Positions 41,283 to 51,800 of a DNA stretch of 64,000 nucleotides are shown here, piece by piece. Within the stretch, counting starts at the first letter, position 1, and each line of letters opens with the position of its first letter. This stretch comes from ZC4RG30 sp039932715. Lineage in GTDB: Bacteria > Pseudomonadota > Gammaproteobacteria > Steroidobacterales > Steroidobacteraceae. The position numbers were made by a program, and so were the translations under genes. The stretch spans positions 1 to 64,000 of the forward strand of contig JBDTPN010000007.1 of assembly GCA_039932715.1 (NCBI GenBank), in the 5' to 3' direction. The notes under the pieces are model-generated. The model was not told where the DNA came from, made no database searches, and saw nothing but the letters and a program-made list of their open reading frames with translations.

Positions 41283-42896
41283 TTGAGCCAGCTAATCGAA
41301 GTGCGCGTGCCCGACATGGGGAACTTCACGGAAGTCGGGGTCATCGACATCCTTGTGAAGGTGGGCGATCGCGTCGAAATTGATACGCCACTGATCACCC
41401 TCGAGACCGAGAAGGCCACCATGGATGTGCCATCCACGGCGGCCGGTGTGATCGACGCGGTGCACGTGGCCAAGGGCGGCAAGATTTCTCCCGGCGGCCT
41501 GGTCGTCACTGTGCGCGGTGACGCGCCGGCAGAAGCCAGCGCGGCGGCGCCGCAAACGGCGACACCTGCGCCCGCGGGCAGTGCGCAGGCCGCTACCACA
41601 GCGCCAACTGCGGCTGTACCGGCCGCGCCGACTGCTCCCATCTCCCTGGATGTCCTGGTTCCCGACATGGGGAATTTCACCGAAGTCGGCGTGGTTGAAG
41701 TTCTGGTCAAGCCCGGCGACAAGGTAGAGGTGGACACACCACTGGTCACTCTCGAAACCGAGAAGGCCACCATGGATGTGCCGTCCACGGCAGCTGGCGT
41801 GGTCGACGCCGTGCATGTCACCAAGGGCGGCAAGATCTCCGCCGGTGGCCGGGTTGTGACACTCAGCGGCGTGGTCGCCGCTGCTCCGGCGGCGGCAGCG
41901 CCGGCACCGCCCACAAAGGCGGCACCTGCACCCGCTGCGCCGCGTCCCGCCTCCCGCGTCATGCCTGCGACCATCGACGAGGCCGGCTTCAGCAGGGCCC
42001 ACGCTGGTCCGTCCGTGCGCAAGCTGGCACGCGAACTGGGGGTGGATCTTGGCCGCGTGAAAGGCACGGGCCTCAAGGACCGCGTTACCCACGAAGACGT
42101 CAAGGCCTGGGTCAAGCAGATCCTGACCGGTGGCGCAGCGGCCAGTGGTCCGGCACTGCCTGCAGTTCCAGTGGTCGACTTCTCAAAATTCGGCCCCATC
42201 GAGGTCAAGCCGCTGGGTCGCATCCAGAAGATTTCTGCGAAGCGACTGCAGGCTGCATGGATCAACCTGCCGCATGTCACGCAGTTCGACGAAGCCGATA
42301 TCACTGCGCTTGAAGTCGAGCGCGCGAAACTCAAGGACAAGGCCGTCGCAGCCGGCGTCAAGCTGACGCCCCTGGCCTTCGTCATCCGCGCCTGCGTCAA
42401 GGCGCTGCAGGAATACCCGACCTTCAATGCATCGCTGCATGCGGACGGCGAGTCCGTGGTGATGAAGCAGTACATGCACATCGGCTTCGCCGCCGACACT
42501 CCCAATGGCCTGCTGGTGCCGGTAATTCGCGACGCCGACAAGCTCGATATCTACGGCATTGCGCGCGCGCTGGCCGACCTGTCGGACCGCGCACGCAATG
42601 GAACGCTCAAGGGCGCGGAGATGCAGGGCGGCTGCTTCACCGTGTCCAGCCTTGGAGGCATTGGCGGCACGGCGTTCACACCCATCATCAACGCGCCGGA
42701 AGTGGCGATTCTCGGTGTGTCGCGAACGCAGACTCGGCCCGTCTGGCAGGACACCCAATTTGTGCCGCGCCAGATGTTGCCGCTGTCGCTGTCTTATGAC
42801 CATCGCCTGATCGACGGCGCACTGGGCGCGCGCTTCGCGGTGTACCTCTCGAAGATGCTGGCCGATCCGGCGGCATTGATCGGAGCCACTGCTTGA
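41283..42896 (+). CDS. aceF: Dihydrolipoamide acetyltransferase E2 with two lipoyl domains
   Basis: The 537-residue protein starts at a TTG at 41283. Two lipoyl domains (about 3-80 and 120-197) each carry the lipoyl lysine in ETEKATMDVPS; their DNA is very similar at a 351-bp offset, showing recent duplication or gene conversion. Ala/Pro linkers follow. The peripheral-subunit-binding domain SVRKLARELGVDLGRVKGTG is next (about 240-275), then the catalytic domain with SYDHRLIDGALGARF (His/Asp). Its stop overlaps the lpdA TTG (TTGA at 42893-42896). It forms the PDH core. Confidence 0.97.
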   Translation: MSQLIEVRVPDMGNFTEVGVIDILVKVGDRVEIDTPLITLETEKATMDVPSTAAGVIDAVHVAKGGKISPGGLVVTVRGDAPAEASAAAPQTATPAPAGSAQAATTAPTAAVPAAPTAPISLDVLVPDMGNFTEVGVVEVLVKPGDKVEVDTPLVTLETEKATMDVPSTAAGVVDAVHVTKGGKISAGGRVVTLSGVVAAAPAAAAPAPPTKAAPAPAAPRPASRVMPATIDEAGFSRAHAGPSVRKLARELGVDLGRVKGTGLKDRVTHEDVKAWVKQILTGGAAASGPALPAVPVVDFSKFGPIEVKPLGRIQKISAKRLQAAWINLPHVTQFDEADITALEVERAKLKDKAVAAGVKLTPLAFVIRACVKALQEYPTFNASLHADGESVVMKQYMHIGFAADTPNGLLVPVIRDADKLDIYGIARALADLSDRARNGTLKGAEMQGGCFTVSSLGGIGGTAFTPIINAPEVAILGVSRTQTRPVWQDTQFVPRQMLPLSLSYDHRLIDGALGARFAVYLSKMLADPAALIGATA

Positions 42897-44314
42897 GTGA
42901 GGCTGCCAGCACCGCGCAGCTGGTAGTGCTGGGTGCCGGGCCCGGCGGCTACACCGCTGCATTCCGCGCCGCCGACCTCGGCGTTGCCGTGACGCTGATC
43001 GAGCGCTGGGAAAATCTCGGTGGCGTCTGTCTCAACGTCGGCTGCATTCCTTCCAAGGCGCTGTTGCACGCTGCAAAAGTCATCGACGAAGCCGCTTCCA
43101 TGGGGGCGCATGGCGTCAGCTTTGGCGCGCCGCAGATTGATCTCGACAAGCTGCGCAGCTGGAAGACCAGCGTGGTACGCAGGTTGACCAATGGACTCAC
43201 CGGGCTGGCCAAGCAACGCAAGGTCCAGGTGGTGCGAGGGATCGGAAAGTTCGCGGGGCCCAATGTCATTGAAGTGATCGGCGCCGACGGTGCGCGCCAG
43301 CAACTCACATTCGAAAAGTGCATCATCGCGGCGGGTTCAGAACCGGTGAAGCTGCCGTTCATACCGGAAGATCCGCGCATCATCGATTCCACTGGCGCAC
43401 TTGAGCTGGGTGGCATTCCGAAAAGATTGCTGGTGATCGGCGGCGGCATCATCGGGCTGGAGATGGCCTGCGTGTATGAGGCCCTGGGAGCCAAGGTGTC
43501 TGTGGTCGAGCTTACCGATCAGTTGATGCCCGGCGCTGACATCGACCTGGTGCGTCCACTGGAAAAACGCCTCAAGGCGCGCTACGAGCAGATACTGCTG
43601 GGCACCAAGGTGACGAAGGTTGATGCATTGCCCGAGGGCATCAAGGTCACGTTCGACGCCGGTGGCAAGATCTCCGATTCCCTCTTCGACCGCGTGCTGG
43701 TGGCGGTGGGCCGGGTGCCCAACGGGCGCCTGATCAATGCCGCCGCTGCGGGTGTCACGGTCAATGATCGCGGATTCATTCCGGTCGATCGCCAGATGCG
43801 CACCAATGTGCCGCACATCTTTGCCATCGGCGATATCGTCGGCCAGCCCATGCTTGCGCACAAGGCAATGCATGAAGCCAAGGTGGCCGCTGAAGTAGCG
43901 GCCGGCCACAAGGCGTCCTTCGATGCGCGCGCGATTCCGTCTGTGGCCTACACGGATCCGGAAGTGGCATGGGTAGGCGTCACCGAAGGGCAGGCCAAGC
44001 GCGACGGTCTCAACATTCGCAAAGGCACGTTTCCGTGGTTGGCCAGTGGCCGCTCCCTGTCGTTGGGTCGTGACGAGGGCATGACCAAGCTTATTGTCGA
44101 TGCCGCGACTGGGCATGTGATTGGCGGCGGTATTGTCGGTCCCAATGCTGGCGAACTGATTGCGGAAATTGGCCTGGCCATTGAACTGGGCGCCGATGCT
44201 GCCGACATCGGACTGACCATCCATCCACATCCCACATTGTCCGAGACGGTTGGCCTTAGCGCCGAGGCGCTCGAAGGCACACTCACCGACCTGTACCTGC
44301 CAAAGAAGACGTAA
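42893..44314 (+). CDS. lpdA: Dihydrolipoyl dehydrogenase (E3)
   Basis: The 473-residue protein starts at a TTG overlapping the aceF TGA. FAD motif VVLGAGPGGYTAAFRAADLG, redox disulfide GGVCLNVGCIPSKALLH, NAD-binding GGGIIGLEMACVYEALGAKVSVVE and the C-terminal catalytic TIHPHPTLSETVG are all intact. It reoxidises dihydrolipoamide on AceF using NAD. The last base of its TAA is the first of the next gene (TAATG at 44312-44316), so the M61 peptidase gene is in the same operon. Confidence 0.97.
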   Translation: MSEAASTAQLVVLGAGPGGYTAAFRAADLGVAVTLIERWENLGGVCLNVGCIPSKALLHAAKVIDEAASMGAHGVSFGAPQIDLDKLRSWKTSVVRRLTNGLTGLAKQRKVQVVRGIGKFAGPNVIEVIGADGARQQLTFEKCIIAAGSEPVKLPFIPEDPRIIDSTGALELGGIPKRLLVIGGGIIGLEMACVYEALGAKVSVVELTDQLMPGADIDLVRPLEKRLKARYEQILLGTKVTKVDALPEGIKVTFDAGGKISDSLFDRVLVAVGRVPNGRLINAAAAGVTVNDRGFIPVDRQMRTNVPHIFAIGDIVGQPMLAHKAMHEAKVAAEVAAGHKASFDARAIPSVAYTDPEVAWVGVTEGQAKRDGLNIRKGTFPWLASGRSLSLGRDEGMTKLIVDAATGHVIGGGIVGPNAGELIAEIGLAIELGADAADIGLTIHPHPTLSETVGLSAEALEGTLTDLYLPKKT

Positions 44315-46197
44315 TGCGTACAGCCGCGCGCATCGCCTCGCTGCTGCTGCTCGGCGGCATCGCAACGGTACAGGCCGCGGGTGGTTATCCCGGCGTGATT
44401 ACGCTGCAGGTGGATGCCACCGACGTGCAGCGGCGCATTTACCGCGTCACCGAAACCATTCCTGTGCGGCCTGGCCGCCTGGTGCTTTATTTCCCGCAAT
44501 GGCTGCCCGGCAATCATGCGCCGCGCGGGCTGATCGAGCAGTTGGCTGGACTGCGATTTCGAGCCGGCCAACAAGAGCTCACCTGGAAGCGTGATCCGCT
44601 GAACGTGTACGCGTTCCAGTTGCAGGTGCCGGCAGGTGTCTCGCAGCTGCAAGCCGAATTCCAGGTTGCTACGCCACAGGCCACGGACTCGAGCCGCGTC
44701 ACGCGGGTGGTCATGACGCCCAACCTGCTGGGGCTGCAGTGGAACCAGGTGTTGTTGTATCCAGCCGGATATGCGGCACGTGACATCCAGGTCCGTGCCT
44801 CGGTGCAACTGCCTGCGGGATGGAAACACGCCAGCACGCTGCCGCAGGACCTGACTGCAGCAGCCAACCAGCTGCAGTTTGCTGCAGTGTCGCTGGAAGA
44901 CCTGGTGGACTCGCCGCTCTATGCTGGTCGACTCCTGCGCCAGCTCGACCTGACCCCTGCAGGCGGCCGCCCGGTGCATCTCAATGTGATTGCGGAAGAC
45001 GAAGCCAGTCTCGCGGCAACCGATGAGCAGATGGGCATCCATCGTGCCCTGGTTCGGGAAACCCTGGCGGCCATGGGGCCTGCGCGTTACTCCCATTACG
45101 AATTCCTGGTGGTGCTCAGTGACCACCTGGGCGGCATCGGCATAGAGCATCTGCAATCCAGCGAAAATACGCTTGATCCCGCGTATTTCCAGTCCTGGAG
45201 TGATGACGTGGATTCGCGCGACCAGTTGGCGCATGAATACACGCACTCGTGGAATGGCAAGTATCGCCGTCCGGCGCGCAACTGGACTGCGCACTACAAC
45301 ACCCCCATGCAAAACGAGCTGCTGTGGGTGTATGAGGGCATGACCCAGTATTACGGCATGGTTCTGGCGGCGCGTTCCGGGTTGTGGCCCCGGGATTTCG
45401 CTGCGGAGGAGTTCGCACTGACGGCGGCAATCTACGCCGAGAAGCGCCCGGGGCGCTCATGGAGATCGCTTGAAGACACCACTTACCAGCCCATCATCGC
45501 AGCGCGGCGACCGCTGTCATGGGTGAGCTGGCAACGCACCGAGGACTATTACAGCGAGGGTGCGCTGCTGTGGCTGGACGTGGACACCCGGCTGCGGGAA
45601 TTGAGCAACGGACGCAGGTCACTGGATGATTTCGCGCGCAAGTTCTTTGCCGCGCCGGCGTCGAAGGGAACCATCTCCACCTACGAATATGCCGATGTGG
45701 TCAATGGCCTCAATGCCGTTGCGGCGTACGACTGGAATGCATTTCTTCGCGCTCGCGTTGCGGGCACGGATCAGCCATTGACCCAGGGGCTGGAGCGCGC
45801 GGGCTTTCGCCTCACCTTCACCGACACGCCCAACGCAGTCATCAGCGACTACGAGAAGTCCGGCGGAGTCACCGATCTGGGCTACTCGCTGGGCGTGATG
45901 ATTTCGCGCGAGGCCGTGTTGACCGAGGTGGTATGGGAAGGCCCGGCGTACAAGGCAGGATTGACCACGCAGACCACGCTGATTGCGGTCAATGGGCTGT
46001 CCTACAAGCCTGCGGTACTCAAGGATGCAATCAGGCAGTCGGGCAGTGATGGCAAGCCGATTGAACTGCTGGTCCGCAACCAGGATCGGTATCGAACGGT
46101 GACCGTAATTTGTCCTGGGGGGCTGCGTTATCCGCACCTGGAGCCCATTGCAGGCAAGGCCGACGCAATGAAAGATATTCTCAGCCCATCGGGTTGA
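44314..46197 (+). CDS. M61-family metallopeptidase (glycyl aminopeptidase-like) with C-terminal PDZ domain
   Basis: This 627-residue protein has a signal peptide (RIASLLLLGGIATVQAAG). The zinc motif HEYTHSWNGKYRRP and the downstream third ligand in LLWVYEGMTQYYG are complete. Residues about 500-600 form a PDZ domain (GYSLGVMISREAVLTEVVWEGPAYKAGLTTQTTLIAVNG). Family members are periplasmic aminopeptidases with unclear roles. The gene is translationally linked to lpdA by a TAATG overlap, an odd partner for a cytosolic E3. Confidence 0.93.
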   Translation: MRTAARIASLLLLGGIATVQAAGGYPGVITLQVDATDVQRRIYRVTETIPVRPGRLVLYFPQWLPGNHAPRGLIEQLAGLRFRAGQQELTWKRDPLNVYAFQLQVPAGVSQLQAEFQVATPQATDSSRVTRVVMTPNLLGLQWNQVLLYPAGYAARDIQVRASVQLPAGWKHASTLPQDLTAAANQLQFAAVSLEDLVDSPLYAGRLLRQLDLTPAGGRPVHLNVIAEDEASLAATDEQMGIHRALVRETLAAMGPARYSHYEFLVVLSDHLGGIGIEHLQSSENTLDPAYFQSWSDDVDSRDQLAHEYTHSWNGKYRRPARNWTAHYNTPMQNELLWVYEGMTQYYGMVLAARSGLWPRDFAAEEFALTAAIYAEKRPGRSWRSLEDTTYQPIIAARRPLSWVSWQRTEDYYSEGALLWLDVDTRLRELSNGRRSLDDFARKFFAAPASKGTISTYEYADVVNGLNAVAAYDWNAFLRARVAGTDQPLTQGLERAGFRLTFTDTPNAVISDYEKSGGVTDLGYSLGVMISREAVLTEVVWEGPAYKAGLTTQTTLIAVNGLSYKPAVLKDAIRQSGSDGKPIELLVRNQDRYRTVTVICPGGLRYPHLEPIAGKADAMKDILSPSG

Positions 46198-46259
46198 CAT
46201 AACACCGCGACAGCGCGCCGCAGCGTAACTGTGGACCGCCTCAAGGTCTGGCTCACCGT

Positions 46260-48185
46260 ATGTCGTCAGACTCGTCGGAACTCTTTGGACATAGCGCCAG
46301 AAATTTTCCGCCGCAACACAATATCGTGGACATAACAGCCAACCCAAAGCGCGGGCGAAACAGACCATTCGCCGGGTTCATGCAGTCAATCGGGCTGGGG
46401 CCGGGCCGTGGCGGCGGAACCAGAAAATCCATCGACAGCCGCGCAATGGAAGTGACCTGTCGCCAGATCATCGAGCTGACCGGCGATGGCGTGCTGATCA
46501 TCAGCACTGATGGCAAGCAGATATTGGATGCCAACACTGCCATCCAGAAACTCTCAGGCAAGAATATCGAGCAGTTGCGTACAGTGGCCCTGCAGGGCTT
46601 GTTCCAAATGGGCGAAGCGGCGGACCGCCTGGCCTTTGCACAATTGCTGATCGGTGGCGCAACCCTGACGGTCGAAGTGACGGTGTCCGTCCCTGAGGGC
46701 GATCCGCGCGCTGTTGAAATCAGCCGGATCGAGGTCGACCTTCCCAACCGGCAAATGCTGGGGCTGGTGGTGCGCGACCTGAGCCTGCGCAAGAAAGCGG
46801 AATCGAACCTGCTGGCCAAGCAGAAGCATCTTGATAAGCTGGCACACCACGACCAGCTGACCGGCCTGCCCAACCGCGTTTTCCTGCAGGCGCATCTGCC
46901 CAAGGCCATCGAGCGCGCCACCGCAGAAAAAACCCTGATGGGCGTGCTGTTCCTGGACCTGGACCGCTTCAAGCATGTCAACGATTCGCTGGGCCATGAG
47001 GTAGGCGACAAGCTGCTGCAGGAAATCGCCAAGCGCGTGCGCACGGCCGTACGCCCGGATGACGTAGTCGTGCGCATGGGCGGCGACGAGTTTGTGGTGC
47101 TGCTGCACAGCGCACGATCGTATGACGAGATCAACAGCGCGGCCAACCGCATCAACACGGTGCTGGGCAGTCCGGTGGTGATCGACGGCCGGGCAGTGGT
47201 GGCCACGGTCAGCATTGGTGTCAGTGTGTTTCCGCGCGACGGCGCCACCATGGGTGAGCTGCTCAAGCATTCGGATACCGCGATGTACCAGGCCAAGGAT
47301 TCCGGCCGCAACAATTTCCAGGTCTTCAGTCCCAAGATGGACCAGCAGATCAAGCGGCGCGTGGCCATAGAGAGTGCGCTGCGCACGGCGTTGAAACTCG
47401 GTCAGCTCGAGGTGCACTACCAGCCGGTGATCGAGATTGCGACCAAGAAACTGGCGGGAATGGAAGCGCTGCTGCGCTGGAAACATCCCACTCAGGGCTA
47501 CATTGCGCCGGCCAGCTTCGTGGAAGTGGCCGAGGATTCGGGGCTGATCCTGCCTATCGGGCAATTCGTCCTGGATCGAGTCACTGACGACATCGCGGAC
47601 TGGCGCAAGCGCAAGCGCAAGCTGGTGCCGATAGCGGTCAACATCTCGGCCGTGCAGCTGGAGCGCACCAAACTGCACGATGTCATTCGCACCGCGCTGG
47701 CAAAACACGACATCCCTCCGAATCTGCTGCAGCTGGAGCTCACCGAGAGCTCGCTATTTGAAAAGCGTACTGGTGAATTCCGCGGGGACGCGCTGGAAAG
47801 CCTGCGCGACCTGGGTGTTAAGATTGTCATCGACGATTTCGGCACCGGCTATTCCAGCTTGCAATATCTAAAGCGCTGGCATGTCGATGCGCTCAAGATC
47901 GACCGCGGGTTCGTCGCCGACATTGTCACCGATCCATCGGACTTCGCCATCGTCAGTGCCATCATTGCAATGGCGCGCAGCCTCAAGATCCAGGTGGTCG
48001 CCGAAGGCATAGAAGGCTGGCAGCAGCTGGAGATGCTGCGTAGCATGGGGTGCCACATGGCACAGGGTTTCCTGTTTGCCGCACCGGTTCCCGCTGAACA
48101 GGCCATCCGGTTCCTCAAGGCCGATGATGCGGATGGCGCCGGCGAGCTGACCATGCTTTTGTCACTGGCCAATACCGGTACCTGA
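46260..48185 (+). CDS. PAS-GGDEF-EAL cyclic-di-GMP signalling protein
   Basis: The protein has 641 residues, with start ATG at 46260; ATGs at 46380 and 46446 are alternatives. A PAS domain (about 65-185, VTCRQIIELTGDGVLIISTDGKQILDAN) precedes GGDEF (about 190-350) with RMGGDEFVVLL and an RxxD I-site (RPDD), and EAL (about 365-625) with MEALLRW, TESSLF, DDFGTGYSSLQYLK and KIDRGFV. Both catalytic sites look intact. No membrane helix is present. It converges on the DUF72 gene with a 24-bp overlap. Confidence 0.94.
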   Translation: MSSDSSELFGHSARNFPPQHNIVDITANPKRGRNRPFAGFMQSIGLGPGRGGGTRKSIDSRAMEVTCRQIIELTGDGVLIISTDGKQILDANTAIQKLSGKNIEQLRTVALQGLFQMGEAADRLAFAQLLIGGATLTVEVTVSVPEGDPRAVEISRIEVDLPNRQMLGLVVRDLSLRKKAESNLLAKQKHLDKLAHHDQLTGLPNRVFLQAHLPKAIERATAEKTLMGVLFLDLDRFKHVNDSLGHEVGDKLLQEIAKRVRTAVRPDDVVVRMGGDEFVVLLHSARSYDEINSAANRINTVLGSPVVIDGRAVVATVSIGVSVFPRDGATMGELLKHSDTAMYQAKDSGRNNFQVFSPKMDQQIKRRVAIESALRTALKLGQLEVHYQPVIEIATKKLAGMEALLRWKHPTQGYIAPASFVEVAEDSGLILPIGQFVLDRVTDDIADWRKRKRKLVPIAVNISAVQLERTKLHDVIRTALAKHDIPPNLLQLELTESSLFEKRTGEFRGDALESLRDLGVKIVIDDFGTGYSSLQYLKRWHVDALKIDRGFVADIVTDPSDFAIVSAIIAMARSLKIQVVAEGIEGWQQLEMLRSMGCHMAQGFLFAAPVPAEQAIRFLKADDADGAGELTMLLSLANTGT

Positions 48186-48890
48186 TTCCAGCATCTGCAG
48201 CGCATTGCCGGTCGCGCCGCTGCTGGCCGTGTTGTCGAATACGCACCAGGCGGTGGTGCCGCGCGGCAGGGCCTTGAGTTCCCGTGCCCACTGCGCCAGG
48301 CGCTTGCGTTCGTATGTAGACCAGTACTTTCTTGGCGAGCCGTGCAGGCGGTAGTAGACGAGTCCATGCCAGCCACCCGGCAGCGCAGCGGCGGGCACAA
48401 CCACCGGATCTGCAGCAATCCGCGCGATTTTGTAGCGCCGTAGCAGCGCATCGGCGCGCGCATCGAACCAGCTGGGATGCCGTGGCTCACAGGCCACGGG
48501 CCCGGCATGCAGTTGGCGCAGCAGTGCGAAAAACGTGCGTGCGATGCGGGGTTCAAAGGCCAGCGAGGGTGGCAGTTGCACAACCAGCGGGCCCAGCCGT
48601 CGGCCCAGTCCGGTGACGCCGTCGAGGAATTCCTGCAGCGGCCGGCGCGCAGCGCGCAGGCGCTGAGCATGGGTGATTTGTCGCGGCAGTTTCACCGAGA
48701 AACGGAAAGCGCGTGGTGTCTGGCTTGCCCAGCGCGCATAAGTGGTGCGCGCATGATTGCGATAGAAGGACGAGTTGATCTCCACGCCACGCAGCACTTG
48801 TGCATAGCGCCGCAAATGGGTTCCCTCGGCAGGAAAGCGCGCGGCCCAGCTGCGCGAAATGGACCATCCTGCTGTGGCAATGACGATCAG
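48162..48890 (-). CDS. DUF72 family protein, probable CTG start
   Basis: DUF72 (YecE-like) TIM-barrel proteins have no assigned function. The frame encodes the family N-terminus (IVIATAGWSISRSWAARFP, EGTHLRRYAQVLRGVEINSS) and the later PLVVQLPPSL, CEPRHPSWF and YYRLHG blocks. There is no ATG, GTG or TTG between the in-frame stop (48918-48920) and a TTG at 48815 that lies inside the conserved region. The only initiator giving a full-length protein of 242 residues is a CTG at 48890, which overlaps the TGA of the upstream lhr gene (CTGA at 48887-48890). Other near-cognate starts (ATT, ATC) nearby cannot be excluded. Confidence 0.85.
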   Translation of the reverse strand: MIVIATAGWSISRSWAARFPAEGTHLRRYAQVLRGVEINSSFYRNHARTTYARWASQTPRAFRFSVKLPRQITHAQRLRAARRPLQEFLDGVTGLGRRLGPLVVQLPPSLAFEPRIARTFFALLRQLHAGPVACEPRHPSWFDARADALLRRYKIARIAADPVVVPAAALPGGWHGLVYYRLHGSPRKYWSTYERKRLAQWARELKALPRGTTAWCVFDNTASSGATGNALQMLESGTGIGQ

Positions 48891-51800
48891 AGGCCTACTA
48901 CCCTGTCTGTGCCAGACTTATTCCTGTGACGCAGCAGCGCGGTGCGTAACTGCCATTCCTCACCCTGCGCAACGGCCTCGAGAAACTGCGTCTGCCCGGC
49001 TACGTAAATGGCCAGCGGCACGCCATCGCGCAGCAGCAAGCGGTTTCCCGCCAGGGCAGCCAGCCTTGCACCGGGGGTCACGATACCCAGCAGATTGAGC
49101 GGGTCCGCTGCGCTCAGTGAAACCAGAAGGCCCTGCTTGTCACGCCGGCGCACCGCACGCAGCGCGGCCACCGCGTCTGGCAAGGCGTATTGCTCGCCAC
49201 TGCTATTGGCTACGAACCGGCCGCCACGGATCTGTCCCTGCGCCTCGAGCCGGCGATAGACGCGCAGCAGCAGGTGCCACGGCGGCAGCCACTGCGACTC
49301 CCGGGTCAGCAGCTTGCGAAACACCACCCCATAGCGGCGCAGCAACAGCCATGCAATGGACTCCAGTTGCTCGGGTTGCAGCTGGCCTGCGGCCGCATCA
49401 GCAGTAGTGTGCAATGGACGTATCAGGCTCCAGCGACCGGCCTCTTCGAGGCCATGCAATGCCAGCCGCCTGCCACGGGCGGCAAGCTTGCGCCGGCGTT
49501 CCAGGGGCAACAGCAGGGCGCGCAGCCCGCCAAAGCTGTCGGCAGTGGCAAGTCCCGCGGCAACCAGTTCCCCCAGTGCACCCTCGGCCTGCGAGTGCAG
49601 TAATCGCGTGCCGCCAAGCATCTCGTTGAAGAACGACGCGCCCTGGGCCTGCAGGTATTGCGCCAGCGCTTGTGCGTTGGCAGACAGCTTCGTGATTTCC
49701 CCTTGGGGCGACAGTTCGCGCCACATGGTGGAATGCTGCCGACGCAACAGGGCTATAGGGGTGGCGCGCACCGGTCCGGTGGTGGCATTGCGCGGCGGAT
49801 CCAGGCGTGTCCAAAGCGTGCGGCCCGAGAGGCAAAGGCTGTCGAGCCACGCGGCGTCGTACGCGCCCATGCGCGCGGGCAACACGTCGGCCTCCCACGC
49901 CACTGCTGGCACCTCAAAGCCTTCGAGCTGCTCGATAATCGCAGCAAGACTGGCCACTCCTTCGGGTCGTGGCTGAGTTGTGATCCCCTGCCAGTCGAGC
50001 AGGAAGCGCATGAAATCCGCGGACGCCACAGGCTCGATCTCGGCGCGCAAGGTGCGGATGGTATAGCGGTGGATGCGGGCCAGCAGGCGGCGCTCACACC
50101 ATTCAGTGTCGTTTGACTCGTGGCTGAATTGCCCGCGCAGCACAAACCCTTCGCTTTCCAGCTGCAGCAGTGCGGCGTCGAGCATCCCCACAGGCAGGGA
50201 CAGCGTGGCAGCCAGGGCCACTGCGGTCACCGGGCCCATGGCCTGCAGGCGACCGCGCACCAGCTCGGTACAGGCCACCTCGGGTGACCATGCGCGCGCG
50301 GCGTAGGGGGCAGGAACCAAGGACAGCGGCGCTACGCTGGCCTGCGTGTACAGCACCCCCAGCATGTGCAACTGCTCCACGGCCACCCAGTAGCTGCCGG
50401 TCGTAGTCAACAGCCGCGCAGCGCGTCGCTCCCGCACCAGTGCTTCAAACCATTGCTGCCATGGCGGCTCTTCCGCCATCACCCCCAGCAGCATCAGCGC
50501 GTCATGCAGTTCATCGGGATTTTCGACATTGGGCCAGGCTTCTGCGCGCACCTGTGCGATGGCAATCGGATCAAGCTTGCCAAATTCCGCGGCAGTCTGC
50601 GGATCCAGCCAGCGCCGCGACGCCACTGCCTGGGTGCGGCGCTCTTCCAGCGGCGCATCGTCAAGATAGGCATAAGGGCGAGCGCCCAGGATCTCCATGG
50701 CCAGTGGCGATGGATGTGGCAGGTCACGCGTGAGCACACGCCGCTGCCCCGACTCGATTGACTGCAGCAATGCAATCAGGCCGTCCACATCCATGGCCTC
50801 GTGCAGGCAATCGTGCAGTGTCTGCTGCACCAGCGGATGCTCCGGCACCTGGCGCTCACCGCGCAGGTTCTCGGCGCAGGCCAGCTGGTCAGGAAAAATC
50901 ACCGAGAGCAGATCCTCGGACGCCATGCGCAGCAGTGGCGGCGCCACCTTCTTGCCCGCGCGCGAAGTCCTCACTGCCAGCGATACCGTGGCGTTCCAGC
51001 GCCAGCGGGTGGCAAACAGCGGCGCATCGAGCACGGCCTGTGTCAGCACCTGCTCGACGGTGCGACTATTGAGATAACGCGGCACGTCGTCGAGCGCGAA
51101 GCTGTGGGTTTCACCCAGGGACAGGACAATCGCATCTTCAGTGGCAGCGGCCTGCAATTCGAAATTGAAGGTCTGGCAGAAGCGCTTGCGCAGCGCCAGT
51201 CCCAGCGCCCGGTTGATGCGCGCCCCGAAGGGCACGTGCAGCACCAGTTGCATGCCGCCGCCCTCATCGAAGAAGCGCTCGATGACCAGCAGCTGCTGCG
51301 TTGGCAGACTGCCCAGGGCGGCCTTGGCGGCTGCAAGATATTCGACGATCTGTCGCGCGGCGGTCGCATCGAGGCCGTGTCGCTGCATAGTGATGCCAAT
51401 GGCGCCCTCGATGGTGTCGGGATCTACATCCGGCAGCGCGGCGTCGATTTCTGCGCGCAGTGACGAGACTGCCACGGACAATTCATTGCTGCGCGCAGGG
51501 GCTTCACCCAGCCAGAACGGAATGGTTGGCGGCTGCCCTGCAGCATCCTCGACGCGCACGCGACCGGCCTCCACCCGCAGGATCCGGTATGAGGTGTTGC
51601 CCAGCTGGAAGATGTCGCCCGCCAGGCTCTCGACTGCGAAGTCCTCATTGAGCGTTCCAACGAAAATCCCCGCCGGTTCGAGGACTACCTGGTAGTCCGC
51701 ATTTGCCGGGATGGCGCCGCCACAGGTCAACGCAGTGAGGCGCGCGCCGCGCCGCGCGCGTAAACGATGATTGACCGTATCGCGATGCAGATAGGCGCTC

